Shown piece by piece: positions 1 to 8,620 of a DNA stretch of 64,000 nt. The DNA is from Planococcus versutus (lineage in GTDB: Bacteria; Bacillota; Bacilli; Bacillales_A; Planococcaceae). Position 1 is the stretch's first letter. Each line of letters starts with the position of its first letter. The stretch lies in the NCBI RefSeq assembly GCF_001186155.3, contig NZ_CP016540.2, positions 2,458,001 through 2,522,000 on the forward strand, given 5' to 3'. The position numbers and the translations under genes are program-made. A model generated the notes under the pieces. It saw only the letters and a program-made list of their open reading frames with translations, was not told the origin of the DNA and did not search any database.

Positions 1-1208
1 ATCGAAGTGTCACGCGTTAAATGTTGTTCTAAATACACGCGACCTTTAGAGCCCATCTCTTTTAACTCTTCTGGTTTTAAACTTCGCAAATAAGTAATCG
101 CGTGAACAACTCCTTGGTAATCTTGTGGTTCAATAACGATGCCTGCTCCGCTTTCGAATAACAGGCGCTGCACTTCACTGTCTTGCTCAAGAACACCTAG
201 TACCGGCTTCCCGGCAGCCATAACTCCATATATTTTACTCGGCACAGAAACGCCTTTTATCCCTTTTTGATTGACAACCAAATGAACGTCCGCAGCATTC
301 AGCGAATACTTAAGAAACTCTTTTGGTTGGTACGGCAAAAATTTTACATTGCTAAGCTCATGGTCGAAGGCATATTGTTGAAGACGCTCTTTAACTGCAC
401 CTTCTCCAATAAACAAGAAGACGATATCTCTTTGGTCCACAAATTCTTTAGCTACTCTAATCAAGTTTTCCAAATCATAATACAGACCTAAATTTCCAGA
501 ATACATAACAATGAATTTATCTTGCAGTTCATGCAGCTCTAAAAATTCACGTATTAACGGCTCGTTTTTATCAAGTGGCACTATTGCTTTTTCATCGGTC
601 CAATTGCTAATTACCGTATGACTTGGTACTTGTTGTCCTTTAAAACGTTCTCTCAATGTTTTCGTCATGTCTTCGCCAACCAATAGCACTTGATCGGCAT
701 AACTGCAATTCAATTTATCAATAGCTTTGGCTACTTTAAAGACTAGTTGGTTATTTGTGTATGCCACTGCTTGTGCTTGTTCTGGGTTAAAATCATGGAT
801 ACTGTATATATGGCGAGAACGCTTCAGAAATTTCCCAATCGTCCCAATCAAGCCTCCCAATACAGGAGGTTGCGAAATGGTAAAAATAACATCTGTTTGT
901 TTTTCTTTAAGCAAAGCAATTGTCGCTAACGCAAAATAAGAAGTAATGTATTTCAAGCGACTTTTTTTGGAATTTTTATTCACTTCAGGTAATTGGATCC
1001 GAACCACTTTGATATTTTCTAAATGAGCTTCTTCAAAGATTTTTTTACTAGCACGTCGCTCTCCTGCATATCCAGGCTGAGCAGCAATGACCGTAATATC
1101 AAAGTCGTCTTGAAGACGTCCCGTTAATTCTGTCATTAATTGACTAGTTGCCGCTAAATCAGGGTAAAAGTAATTGATAACAAACGTAATTTTCCTTTTG
1201 CGTAACAT
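1..1208 (-). CDS. Glycosyltransferase family 4 (WbuB-like), 3' end outside window
   Basis: The frame starts at ATG 1208 and stays open to base 1, so about 400 residues are visible and the C-terminus is missing. The start MLRKRKITFVINYFYPD and the stretch MYSGNLGLYYDLENLI followed by a late G-V-PSKIYGVMAAGKPVLG segment are typical of GT-B glycosyltransferases that work on undecaprenyl-linked sugars at the inner membrane face. It is the last visible gene of the fcl-gmd operon, 47 bp after the upstream glycosyltransferase gene. The sugar transferred cannot be told from sequence. Confidence 0.85.
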   Translation of the reverse strand, partial: MLRKRKITFVINYFYPDLAATSQLMTELTGRLQDDFDITVIAAQPGYAGERRASKKIFEEAHLENIKVVRIQLPEVNKNSKKSRLKYITSYFALATIALLKEKQTDVIFTISQPPVLGGLIGTIGKFLKRSRHIYSIHDFNPEQAQAVAYTNNQLVFKVAKAIDKLNCSYADQVLLVGEDMTKTLRERFKGQQVPSHTVISNWTDEKAIVPLDKNEPLIREFLELHELQDKFIVMYSGNLGLYYDLENLIRVAKEFVDQRDIVFLFIGEGAVKERLQQYAFDHELSNVKFLPYQPKEFLKYSLNAADVHLVVNQKGIKGVSVPSKIYGVMAAGKPVLGVLEQDSEVQRLLFESGAGIVIEPQDYQGVVHAITYLRSLKPEELKEMGSKGRVYLEQHLTRDTS

Positions 1209-1255
1209 AGGCTCTTCCTCTCCTGGACAACACGCATAAAACACGTTGTTTCCAT

Positions 1256-2365
1256 TTAAAGTTCATCGAAAATCGCAACCAAAGAATCGGTGTATTTGTC
1301 TTCTGTATAAAACGCTTCATACGTTTCACGACTGATTCTCCCTAACCGCATTCGTTCTGCATCATCAACCACTAAGTCTTTAATTGCTGCTTTGACGCCT
1401 TCGACAGTAGGTTCAATCACCACACCACAATCTTTGATCAGTTCTGCGATAATTCCTCGATCTGCAGAAATAATTGGTAACCCTGCAGCCATGCCTTCAA
1501 TAATCGACATTGGCTGTCCTTCTACTCTGTACTTTGTTGGCAAGGCCATCAAATCCGACTTTAAGAAAAAGCGTTTTTTTTCTTCTCCTTGCTTCAGCCC
1601 ATGATATTGAATAAGCTCATTCATGTTGTTGTCTTCAATATAGCGTTTTACCTCTTGGAATTCCCGTTCGTTTTGAATGCCCCCCACTAAATCTAATCGC
1701 AAATCATACCCTTCTTGGATTAAAGCAGTTGTGGCTTTGATCAATTCAACATAGCCTTTCTCAAACATGAGATTGCTCAAATACAATAGAGAAAGCGGTC
1801 CTTTTTTCTTGTTTGGAACCACTTCATTTTTTAAAATAAAATCTGCCGGTATGCCATTCGACACTACTTCTACGCGCTTAACATGCCCTCGATAATTGGA
1901 TGCTAATTTTTCACCTAGTACAATGCCGACATCAATTTTTTCTAACGAATTAACAATAAATTTCCGTGTCATTCCTGTAGTGGCATCAATCGTTCCACCC
2001 AAATTGTTGCCATGTAAATGACTCACTGCTTTGCCATGCCCTATAATTTTGCAGGCTTGAATCATTACACAATCGCGTAACAAGCCCATTTTTGTTTGCG
2101 AAATAGAAATATATAAAATTGGATGCTTCATACGAATTGATAAATACGCTGTGTACATAATCGCAAAAGAGTCACGGAATAATTTTTCAAAAGAAAGCGC
2201 ACCCGGTCGTTCAAAGTCTTTGCGGTTTAAATTAATCTTTTTGACGTCATAGTGACGATGAAGTTTTTCTGAATTGTATAGAGATTGAAGAGCAATACTT
2301 TCTCCGAGTATCGGCGGAGGTAATGGTCCAACAAAAATCAACTCTCCCTTTTTTGTTCTAGTCAT
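1256..2365 (-). CDS. Glycosyltransferase family 4 (group 1)
   Basis: A 369-residue GT-B type transferase. The N-terminal segment FVGPLPPPILGESIALQ is the nucleotide-sugar enzyme start commonly seen in capsule clusters, and the C-terminal half has LYLSNLMFEKGYVELI and the GQPMSIIEGMAAGLPIISA donor-binding segment with its conserved Glu. It has no membrane segment, so it probably acts on the cytoplasmic face of the membrane. It follows the Wzy-like gene by 64 bp in the same operon. Donor and acceptor sugars are unknown. Confidence 0.85.
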   Translation of the reverse strand: MTRTKKGELIFVGPLPPPILGESIALQSLYNSEKLHRHYDVKKINLNRKDFERPGALSFEKLFRDSFAIMYTAYLSIRMKHPILYISISQTKMGLLRDCVMIQACKIIGHGKAVSHLHGNNLGGTIDATTGMTRKFIVNSLEKIDVGIVLGEKLASNYRGHVKRVEVVSNGIPADFILKNEVVPNKKKGPLSLLYLSNLMFEKGYVELIKATTALIQEGYDLRLDLVGGIQNEREFQEVKRYIEDNNMNELIQYHGLKQGEEKKRFFLKSDLMALPTKYRVEGQPMSIIEGMAAGLPIISADRGIIAELIKDCGVVIEPTVEGVKAAIKDLVVDDAERMRLGRISRETYEAFYTEDKYTDSLVAIFDEL

Positions 2366-2429
2366 GTCGAATCCCCTCTCATCTAATTGACATTCGCTTG
2401 CGTTTTACAATTGGCAAGAGCACAAGCTA

Positions 2430-3806
2430 TTAATGTGGATCTGTGGATTTTAATGCCGGTTTGTGCACTAAATCCTTTTCAAACGACGCGATAATAAAGT
2501 AGATGATGATAAAAACGGGAAGAATAATGACTAGCGGCTTAATATAATAGATAAAGCCATACCAAAGCACTCTTGCCACGGTTAAAACAATCCAGTAATA
2601 CCCCAGCGCCAAACCAAAATTACCAAAAATTTTCTTTAAGATCAAAGCAGGTAAGAACAAAATCATGTATGTAACAAAAGGTGCTAGTACCATCCCAATC
2701 ACTTTAAAATTTAAATAAAATTCTCCAAAAGCAAACAACCCGTAGTTTGTGTGAATGAGTGAAGCGACAAGATGGGCTGCTTCAGGACTATCTGCTTCAA
2801 CTCCAAAGAAAGACGGGATCAACTGTGGAATATAATCTATGAGCGTATAAAAATTACCATAGACTTGCGTTACTTCCATCGCGGCTGCCGTTGAGTAAAC
2901 AAGATCCTGAACTGTTGGGTAATTAATAAGCATGGATACAGATTCCAAGAGCGCTTCTGCATCAAAAACAAGCCCTGTATGTCGCACTAACCCTAAATAA
3001 GAAAAGACCAATAAGCCTCCACCAATTAATGCTGCTTTTTTGACTGAAAAACGCGACTTGATAACATCTAGTTTTTTTGTAGCAGTTAAAAGCAAGTATA
3101 AAATAAGCAACAAGCCTAAAATATCCACACGAGCGTAATGAGTTAACAACCAAAAAGGCACAAAGAAAAGCGCAAACTTCCGAATGGCACTTTCTTTCAC
3201 CCCCATAAGCACGAAGAAATAAGAAATAACAACAACCGAGTTCCATGCATTGCCTGGCAATAAGCTTGGTGACAGATCTTTATAGGCGAGACCCGGTAAA
3301 TCAGGCAAATAGATAATTGAAGCAATTATCGCTAACGCACTGAAAACCCAGGTAGCCAACAAACTATGAACCGTGCCTGAAAAATAACTTAAAATTTTGG
3401 CATCGTAATTGCGATAAGTTTTGTTTGTTAGCCAAAGCAAAATTGACCAAATATAATAAAAGAAAAGCGCGCCAAATGCCAAAGCGTAGAAATGTTTTTC
3501 AATAAGGTGAGTCCGATCATTAAACAAAGGCTGCACTTCTCCAATCGGAGCAAAACCTAATATGCTAACGACTGGTAAAAATAAAAGCACCAACGAAAAA
3601 GAAGCAAAACCAATTTTAAAGATATACATGTCCATGAGTAACTTACAAGAAAACAACAGTAAAATAAACAGGTTCCACGGATCGTCCGTCTTAAACACTT
3701 GATCTATACGCAGCAAATAATAGACAAGTGAAATTCCAACTAGCAGATTGACGATGATGTACAGGACTTTTTCAAATCGATAATCAGCTTCGATATGCTC
3801 TTCCAT
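2430..3806 (-). CDS. Wzy-like polysaccharide polymerase (O-antigen polymerase family)
   Basis: A 458-residue protein made almost entirely of hydrophobic segments (I count about ten to twelve) with a longer polar loop around residues 280-350, the usual layout of O-antigen/capsule repeat-unit polymerases. The family has little sequence conservation, so the call rests on topology and on its place among glycosyltransferases and near flippase genes. If correct, it joins lipid-linked repeat units on the outer membrane face. It could also be an O-antigen ligase-type protein. Confidence 0.65.
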   Translation of the reverse strand: MEEHIEADYRFEKVLYIIVNLLVGISLVYYLLRIDQVFKTDDPWNLFILLLFSCKLLMDMYIFKIGFASFSLVLLFLPVVSILGFAPIGEVQPLFNDRTHLIEKHFYALAFGALFFYYIWSILLWLTNKTYRNYDAKILSYFSGTVHSLLATWVFSALAIIASIIYLPDLPGLAYKDLSPSLLPGNAWNSVVVISYFFVLMGVKESAIRKFALFFVPFWLLTHYARVDILGLLLILYLLLTATKKLDVIKSRFSVKKAALIGGGLLVFSYLGLVRHTGLVFDAEALLESVSMLINYPTVQDLVYSTAAAMEVTQVYGNFYTLIDYIPQLIPSFFGVEADSPEAAHLVASLIHTNYGLFAFGEFYLNFKVIGMVLAPFVTYMILFLPALILKKIFGNFGLALGYYWIVLTVARVLWYGFIYYIKPLVIILPVFIIIYFIIASFEKDLVHKPALKSTDPH

Positions 3807-3873
3807 CGTCTCATTCCTTTATTCGTTTTTCCCTTTCTAACCATCCAATAATACCCAGTCCATACTCTTTGGT

Positions 3874-4863
3874 TTAAGAAGAGACATTGACAGACAGCAG
3901 ACGAGATTCGCCGTTGGTTTTCTTGGATTGTCTATAGAGATAACCTAACATTTTCAGAGGTAAAAAAGTGATCAAGTAATAATACAGAAACTTTACAGAT
4001 ATGCGATTATTTTTGTATCCTTCAAGCAATACATGTCTAGATAGTCGTATCGTTTCTTTGTTTTGATCCATGATCCCTGTTCGAAAAATGACTTTCCAAA
4101 TAATGAACACAAAACGGTGATACGTCGTTTTCCGCTGGTTTTCAGCCAACTCTTTGTACTTCTCAAAAATGCTTAAATGGCCGTTAAGCACTGATCGTTT
4201 ATTGGTTGTAATACGCTCTCCACTATGGTGATAAAACAACACCATGCTGTCTTTCACAAAATCGAATTGAGTTACTTGTGCTAGCCGAATATACAAATCC
4301 CAATCTTGACAGCTAGGTAATTTCTCATCAAAGCCATTTACTTTATCTAACACCTTTTTTTTAACCAATACAGATGAAGTGGTATCAATGCAATTGGATT
4401 TAAACAACTCTGACAAAATACGGCCACGGCATTCCGGAATAATTTTACGAGTATTCAAGTTGTTTTCATTAACAACTTGAACACCTGTATAAACTACACC
4501 AATACCAGGTTGTTCTTTAAATTTTTCCAGTTGCTTTTCTAATTTTTCGGGAAGCCATTGATCATCTGAATCTAAAAAGCCGATAAAATCTCCAGTAGCT
4601 CGTCGAATTCCAGTATTTCTAGCCGCCGCTCCACCTTTATTGGTATCGTGTTGCAGGTAGATGATACGCTCATCAGTCATCTCTTTAACAACTGCCGCTG
4701 TATCATCTGTAGAAAAGTCATCGATAATAATAATCTCCATGTTTTGATGACTTTGGTTTTTTAAACTTCCAATTGCTTTTATTAGCAGTTCTGAACGATT
4801 ATACGTTGGAATAATGACACTTACTTTATCAGTTAACCCTTCTGTCAATATGTATCCCTCCAC
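3874..4863 (-). CDS. Glycosyltransferase family 2
   Basis: A 329-residue GT-A transferase. It opens with VSVIIPTYNRSELLIKAIGS, has IIIIDDFSTDDT as nucleotide-binding Asp motif and GFLDSDDQW with the metal-binding DxD, followed by a CQDWDLYIRLA acceptor-side segment. The C-terminal 100 residues are basic and end in a hydrophobic stretch that may associate with the membrane. It lies 21 bp after gmd and probably adds one sugar of the repeat unit. Confidence 0.87.
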   Translation of the reverse strand: MEGYILTEGLTDKVSVIIPTYNRSELLIKAIGSLKNQSHQNMEIIIIDDFSTDDTAAVVKEMTDERIIYLQHDTNKGGAAARNTGIRRATGDFIGFLDSDDQWLPEKLEKQLEKFKEQPGIGVVYTGVQVVNENNLNTRKIIPECRGRILSELFKSNCIDTTSSVLVKKKVLDKVNGFDEKLPSCQDWDLYIRLAQVTQFDFVKDSMVLFYHHSGERITTNKRSVLNGHLSIFEKYKELAENQRKTTYHRFVFIIWKVIFRTGIMDQNKETIRLSRHVLLEGYKNNRISVKFLYYYLITFLPLKMLGYLYRQSKKTNGESRLLSVNVSS

Positions 4864-4884
4864 TCGTAAAAAAGCCCACTCTGC

Positions 4885-5949
4885 TTACTGTTCCGAAATG
4901 GCACTTTTTTCTTTATCGATCAATGCACAATCATGCGTAACCATTATTTTTACTAATTCTTCAAAAGACGTAGCTGTTGGGTTCCAATCAAGCAGCTTTT
5001 TCGCTTTTGAAGGATCTCCCATCAACTGCTCAACTTCTGACAAACGGAAATATTCAGGATTGACTTCTACTACGACTTCCCCTGTTTTTGGATCAATTCC
5101 TTTTTCTTCAACACCTTGACCTTGCCACTCAATTTCAATACCTACATGCTTAAAAGCCAATGTCGCAAACTCACGGACTGTGTGCATTTGGCCTGTTGCA
5201 ATAACAAAATCCTCTGGTGTTTCATGTTGCAAAATGAGCCACATGCATTCGACATAGTCTTTTGCGTAACCCCAGTCGCGCCGAGCGTCCAAGTTCCCTA
5301 ATAAGAGCTTGTCTTGTTTACCGTTCGCAATACGCGCAACAGCCATAGTAATTTTTCGCGTAACAAAAGTTTCGCCACGGCGTTCAGATTCATGGTTAAA
5401 AAGAATGCCATTCACGGCGAACATATTATAAGACTCACGGTAATTTTTAGTGATCCAAAAACCATAAAGTTTCGCTACGCCGTATGGAGAACGAGGATAA
5501 AATGGTGTCGTTTCTTTTTGTGGAACTTCTTGGACTTTGCCATATAGTTCTGACGTTGAAGCCTGGTAAATACGCGTCTTTTTCTCTAATCCCAGAATTC
5601 GAACAGCTTCTAAAATCCGTAGCGTTCCGATACCGTCTACATCTGCTGTATACTCAGGTGTTTCGAATGACACTTTGACATGAGACATTGCTGCTAAATT
5701 ATATATTTCATCTGGTTTGATTTCGCTAATTAGCCGGATGATATTGGAAGTATCTGTCATATCCCCGTAGTGAATATAAAAATTTTTACTAGACTTTAAC
5801 TCTTCAATGTACAAATGCTCGATACGTCCAGTATTAAAACTAGAGCTTCTTCGAATAATGCCATGAACTTCATAGCCCTTTTCTAATAAAAAATCAGAAA
5901 GAAATGATCCATCTTGCCCGTTAACTCCTGTAATTAATGCCTTTTTCAT
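4885..5949 (-). CDS. gmd: GDP-mannose 4,6-dehydratase
   Basis: Converts GDP-D-mannose to GDP-4-keto-6-deoxymannose, the first step to GDP-L-fucose or related 6-deoxysugars. The protein begins [15 protein letters not shown] with the GxxGxxG NAD(P) motif, and carries [10 protein letters not shown] with the YxxxK catalytic pair; length 354 aa is normal. I chose ATG 5949, preceded by a GAGGGGGAG ribosome site; the longer frame starting at 6006 would overlap the upstream fcl gene and adds no conserved sequence. The fcl stop is 11 bp upstream, so the two enzymes are co-transcribed. Confidence 0.95.
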   Translation of the reverse strand: MKKALITGVNGQDGSFLSDFLLEKGYEVHGIIRRSSSFNTGRIEHLYIEELKSSKNFYIHYGDMTDTSNIIRLISEIKPDEIYNLAAMSHVKVSFETPEYTADVDGIGTLRILEAVRILGLEKKTRIYQASTSELYGKVQEVPQKETTPFYPRSPYGVAKLYGFWITKNYRESYNMFAVNGILFNHESERRGETFVTRKITMAVARIANGKQDKLLLGNLDARRDWGYAKDYVECMWLILQHETPEDFVIATGQMHTVREFATLAFKHVGIEIEWQGQGVEEKGIDPKTGEVVVEVNPEYFRLSEVEQLMGDPSKAKKLLDWNPTATSFEELVKIMVTHDCALIDKEKSAISEQ

Positions 5950-5960
5950 GATGCTCCCCC

Positions 5961-6911
5961 TCAATGAATTGATAATGTACTTTTCTCTATATGTTCTAAA
6001 AACCACGTATAAGCCATCGTTAAGCCATCATCTAATGGAATTTTCGCTTCCCACCCAAGACTTGTTATTCGACCAATGTCTACTAACTTTCTTGGGGCTC
6101 CATCAGGTTTTGACGTGTTAAACACAATTTCCCCATCATAGCCAACTGTTTTACCAATCTTTTCTGCTAGTTCTTTAATCGAAATATCTTTTCCCATTCC
6201 TATGTTGACTAATTCATCGCCGTCATAAGTATTCATCAAGTAAATTACAGCTTCCGCTAAATCATCGGAATACAGAAACTCACGTTTGGGTGTTCCTGTT
6301 CCCCACACTTCGACTGTCGGTGTATTGTTTATTTTTGCTTCATGAAATTTCCGAATCAATGCCGGCAAGACATGTGAACTGTCTAAGTCGAAATTATCGT
6401 TTGGTCCAAATAAATTAGTTGGCATTACAGAAATAAAGTTAGTTCCATATTGACGATTATACGATTGGCACATTTTAATGCCCGCAATTTTAGCGATTGC
6501 ATATGGCTCATTGGTTGCTTCAAGTTCACCTGTTAATAGAGAATCTTCTCTCATCGGCTGTGGGGCAAGTCTAGGGTAAATGCAGGTACTGCCAAGAAAT
6601 AACAATTTTTGGACACCATTGCGATGAGCCGCATCGATTACATTTGTTTGAATCATTAAGTTATCTCGAATAAAATCGGCAGGGAAATCGTTATTTGCAA
6701 CTATTCCGCCTACTTTAGCAGCTGCTAGAAATACGTATTCTGGTTGCTCTTGTGTAAAAAAAAGATCCACTTGTTGACAATTTGTAAGATCTAACTCTTT
6801 GCTAGTACGATAAACAATATTGGTATATCCATTTTTTTGTAAGTTTCTAATAATAGCTGATCCTACAAGACCTCTATGTCCGGCGACATAAATTTTCGAT
6901 TCTAGCTTCAT
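5961..6911 (-). CDS. fcl: GDP-L-fucose synthase
   Basis: Epimerase-reductase that makes GDP-L-fucose from the product of Gmd. The N-terminus has [14 protein letters not shown] (NADP-binding glycine motif), then the family segment [19 protein letters not shown], and [10 protein letters not shown] with the YxxxK pair. ATG 6911 was chosen because GGAGGT lies 3 to 8 bases upstream; an upstream GTG at 6923 is inside that ribosome site. First gene of the operon that runs to the window start, driven by the promoter at about 7041-7084. Confidence 0.94.
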   Translation of the reverse strand: MKLESKIYVAGHRGLVGSAIIRNLQKNGYTNIVYRTSKELDLTNCQQVDLFFTQEQPEYVFLAAAKVGGIVANNDFPADFIRDNLMIQTNVIDAAHRNGVQKLLFLGSTCIYPRLAPQPMREDSLLTGELEATNEPYAIAKIAGIKMCQSYNRQYGTNFISVMPTNLFGPNDNFDLDSSHVLPALIRKFHEAKINNTPTVEVWGTGTPKREFLYSDDLAEAVIYLMNTYDGDELVNIGMGKDISIKELAEKIGKTVGYDGEIVFNTSKPDGAPRKLVDIGRITSLGWEAKIPLDDGLTMAYTWFLEHIEKSTLSIH

Positions 6912-7040
6912 AACTACCTCCACCTTTCCAACTGATGCTAAATACGACTTAAAGACTGTATAAGACCGATTTAACTTTCAAAAAACAAAAAACACTTTTA
7001 ACACAAGACTATATACTTACCTAAATCTTTTATTTTTCTT

Positions 7041-7084
7041 ATTCTACCATACAATAGTCTTAATATTACAGATTATTTAGATTA
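7041..7084 (-). promoter_or_regulatory. Promoter of fcl operon with shared upstream box (site A)
   Basis: On the minus strand an extended -10 (TGGTAGAAT; hexamer 7041-7046) is preceded 22 bp upstream by the box TAATCTAAATAATCTGTAAT (box 7059-7084, ATCTGT at 7068-7073). No good -35 hexamer is at 17 bp; the box occupies that place. The same arrangement recurs at sites B, C, E and F. Predicted leader to fcl is about 120 bases. Confidence 0.6.
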
Positions 7085-7123
7085 TTTGATATTTTATAAC
7101 TAGTTTACTTTAAGCCGCTGTCG

Positions 7124-8599
7124 CTAACTTTGTTTAGCTGCATTTCGTTTTCGAAAAAATCCTTTAACTTCACTTGCAAGGTCTCGTTGATTTACGCTAA
7201 ATAAAACCCCATAAATCAATATTCCACTAATAACATCGACCGCGACAATGCCAATCGGCTCTACACTTGTTAATAGCTTGTTAATGCCATATAAAAAAGC
7301 TACCATTATTGCGGAATGTACTACCGGTTTTGCAATCAATCGATTTAATTCACTTAAACACTCACCAATAATTTGACGAATTCGCACAAAATAACTGACG
7401 TAAAACAAGATCATTCGTAGCAGTCCCACTGCTACAGCTACTACCGCGATACTGCCAGATAAGCTCGCAAGAAAGACGACAACTGGAATAATGCCTAATT
7501 GAAACAGTTGCCAGTAGAAGCTCCATCTTACTTTTCCTACCGCGATAAACAAGCTACCGCTCGGATTTCCTAACGCTTTAAACAATCCGTATAAGCAAAG
7601 AATTTGGATAATGATCGTGCTTCCGATCCATTCGTCACCGAGCAAAACTGGAACTGCAAAGGGTGCTAATACAAGGACGCCTGCAAGTAAAGGCGCATTA
7701 AAACTAGTCAATAAATTGGTAATCAGCAAATATGTTTTTCTTAATTTACTTTTATCCAATTGAATTTTTGAAAATACAGGAAAAGCTACTCGATTAATCA
7801 TAGAATTTAATTTTTGCACTGGCTGCATTATCAAATTCATGGCCATGCTGTAATAACCAAGTGCCACGGATCCTAAAACAACCCCAACGATCATTTGATC
7901 AACTTTTGTGGTGAAATAATTGATACTCGTGGAACCAAGACGATACAAACCAAATGCAACAAATCCTTTAATTGCAGTCCAAGAAAAGAGCAGTTGTGGT
8001 CTTGTTTTTGGATTGCGATACCCGCCAATCACCCAAGGTACGCTTCTAAATAACGACATAACGATATGACCATAAACCAAAGACCATGCACCGAGATCTG
8101 TAGAAACCGCCAAGTAAACCGTTACCAGCACACCGATGGTCGTCGCTAAAATTTCGTTTTTGGTGATTTGTAGAAATTCTAATTTTTTTGTTGCTAGTGT
8201 CTGAAATTGAAGACCAAATGGCAAGATGATAAAACTAACACCTACCACTTGAATCATGGCAGTTAAACTAGGTTCATTAAACAAAAAGGCAAGTGCAGGA
8301 GCCATTAAAAACAAAATCAAAAACAAAACAAATCCGATGAAAATCGAAAACCAATACAAGCTAGATAATTCGATTTTTGTAATTTTTTCTTTTTGAATAA
8401 TGGCATCCGTTATGCCCATCTCAAGGAATAATTGAGAAAACTGAATGACAATTTGCACCATGGCAATCAAGCCAAAAACTTCAGGTCCAAGTACCCTCCC
8501 CAAAATCAGCAATTGACCCATTTGCAAAATGCTAGTGACGAGCATAGATACGGAAGTGAGCTTTACACTAGTTACTGCTTGATTTTTCAAAGACGCCAT
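7124..8599 (-). CDS. Wzx-like flippase (MOP superfamily, polysaccharide transport)
   Basis: A 491-residue membrane protein with about 12 to 14 hydrophobic segments. The N-terminal pattern (VTSILQMGQLLILGRVLGPEVFGLIAM) is that of the WzxC/polysaccharide biosynthesis family, which moves undecaprenyl-linked oligosaccharides across the membrane. It is the last gene of operon 2, 21 bp downstream of the 705-aa gene. It is only distantly similar to the two closely related flippases at 13923 and 19471, so the region encodes three flippases in two types. Confidence 0.88.
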   Translation of the reverse strand: MASLKNQAVTSVKLTSVSMLVTSILQMGQLLILGRVLGPEVFGLIAMVQIVIQFSQLFLEMGITDAIIQKEKITKIELSSLYWFSIFIGFVLFLILFLMAPALAFLFNEPSLTAMIQVVGVSFIILPFGLQFQTLATKKLEFLQITKNEILATTIGVLVTVYLAVSTDLGAWSLVYGHIVMSLFRSVPWVIGGYRNPKTRPQLLFSWTAIKGFVAFGLYRLGSTSINYFTTKVDQMIVGVVLGSVALGYYSMAMNLIMQPVQKLNSMINRVAFPVFSKIQLDKSKLRKTYLLITNLLTSFNAPLLAGVLVLAPFAVPVLLGDEWIGSTIIIQILCLYGLFKALGNPSGSLFIAVGKVRWSFYWQLFQLGIIPVVVFLASLSGSIAVVAVAVGLLRMILFYVSYFVRIRQIIGECLSELNRLIAKPVVHSAIMVAFLYGINKLLTSVEPIGIVAVDVISGILIYGVLFSVNQRDLASEVKGFFRKRNAAKQS

Positions 8600-8620
8600 A
8601 AGCCACTCCTCTAATCGCGT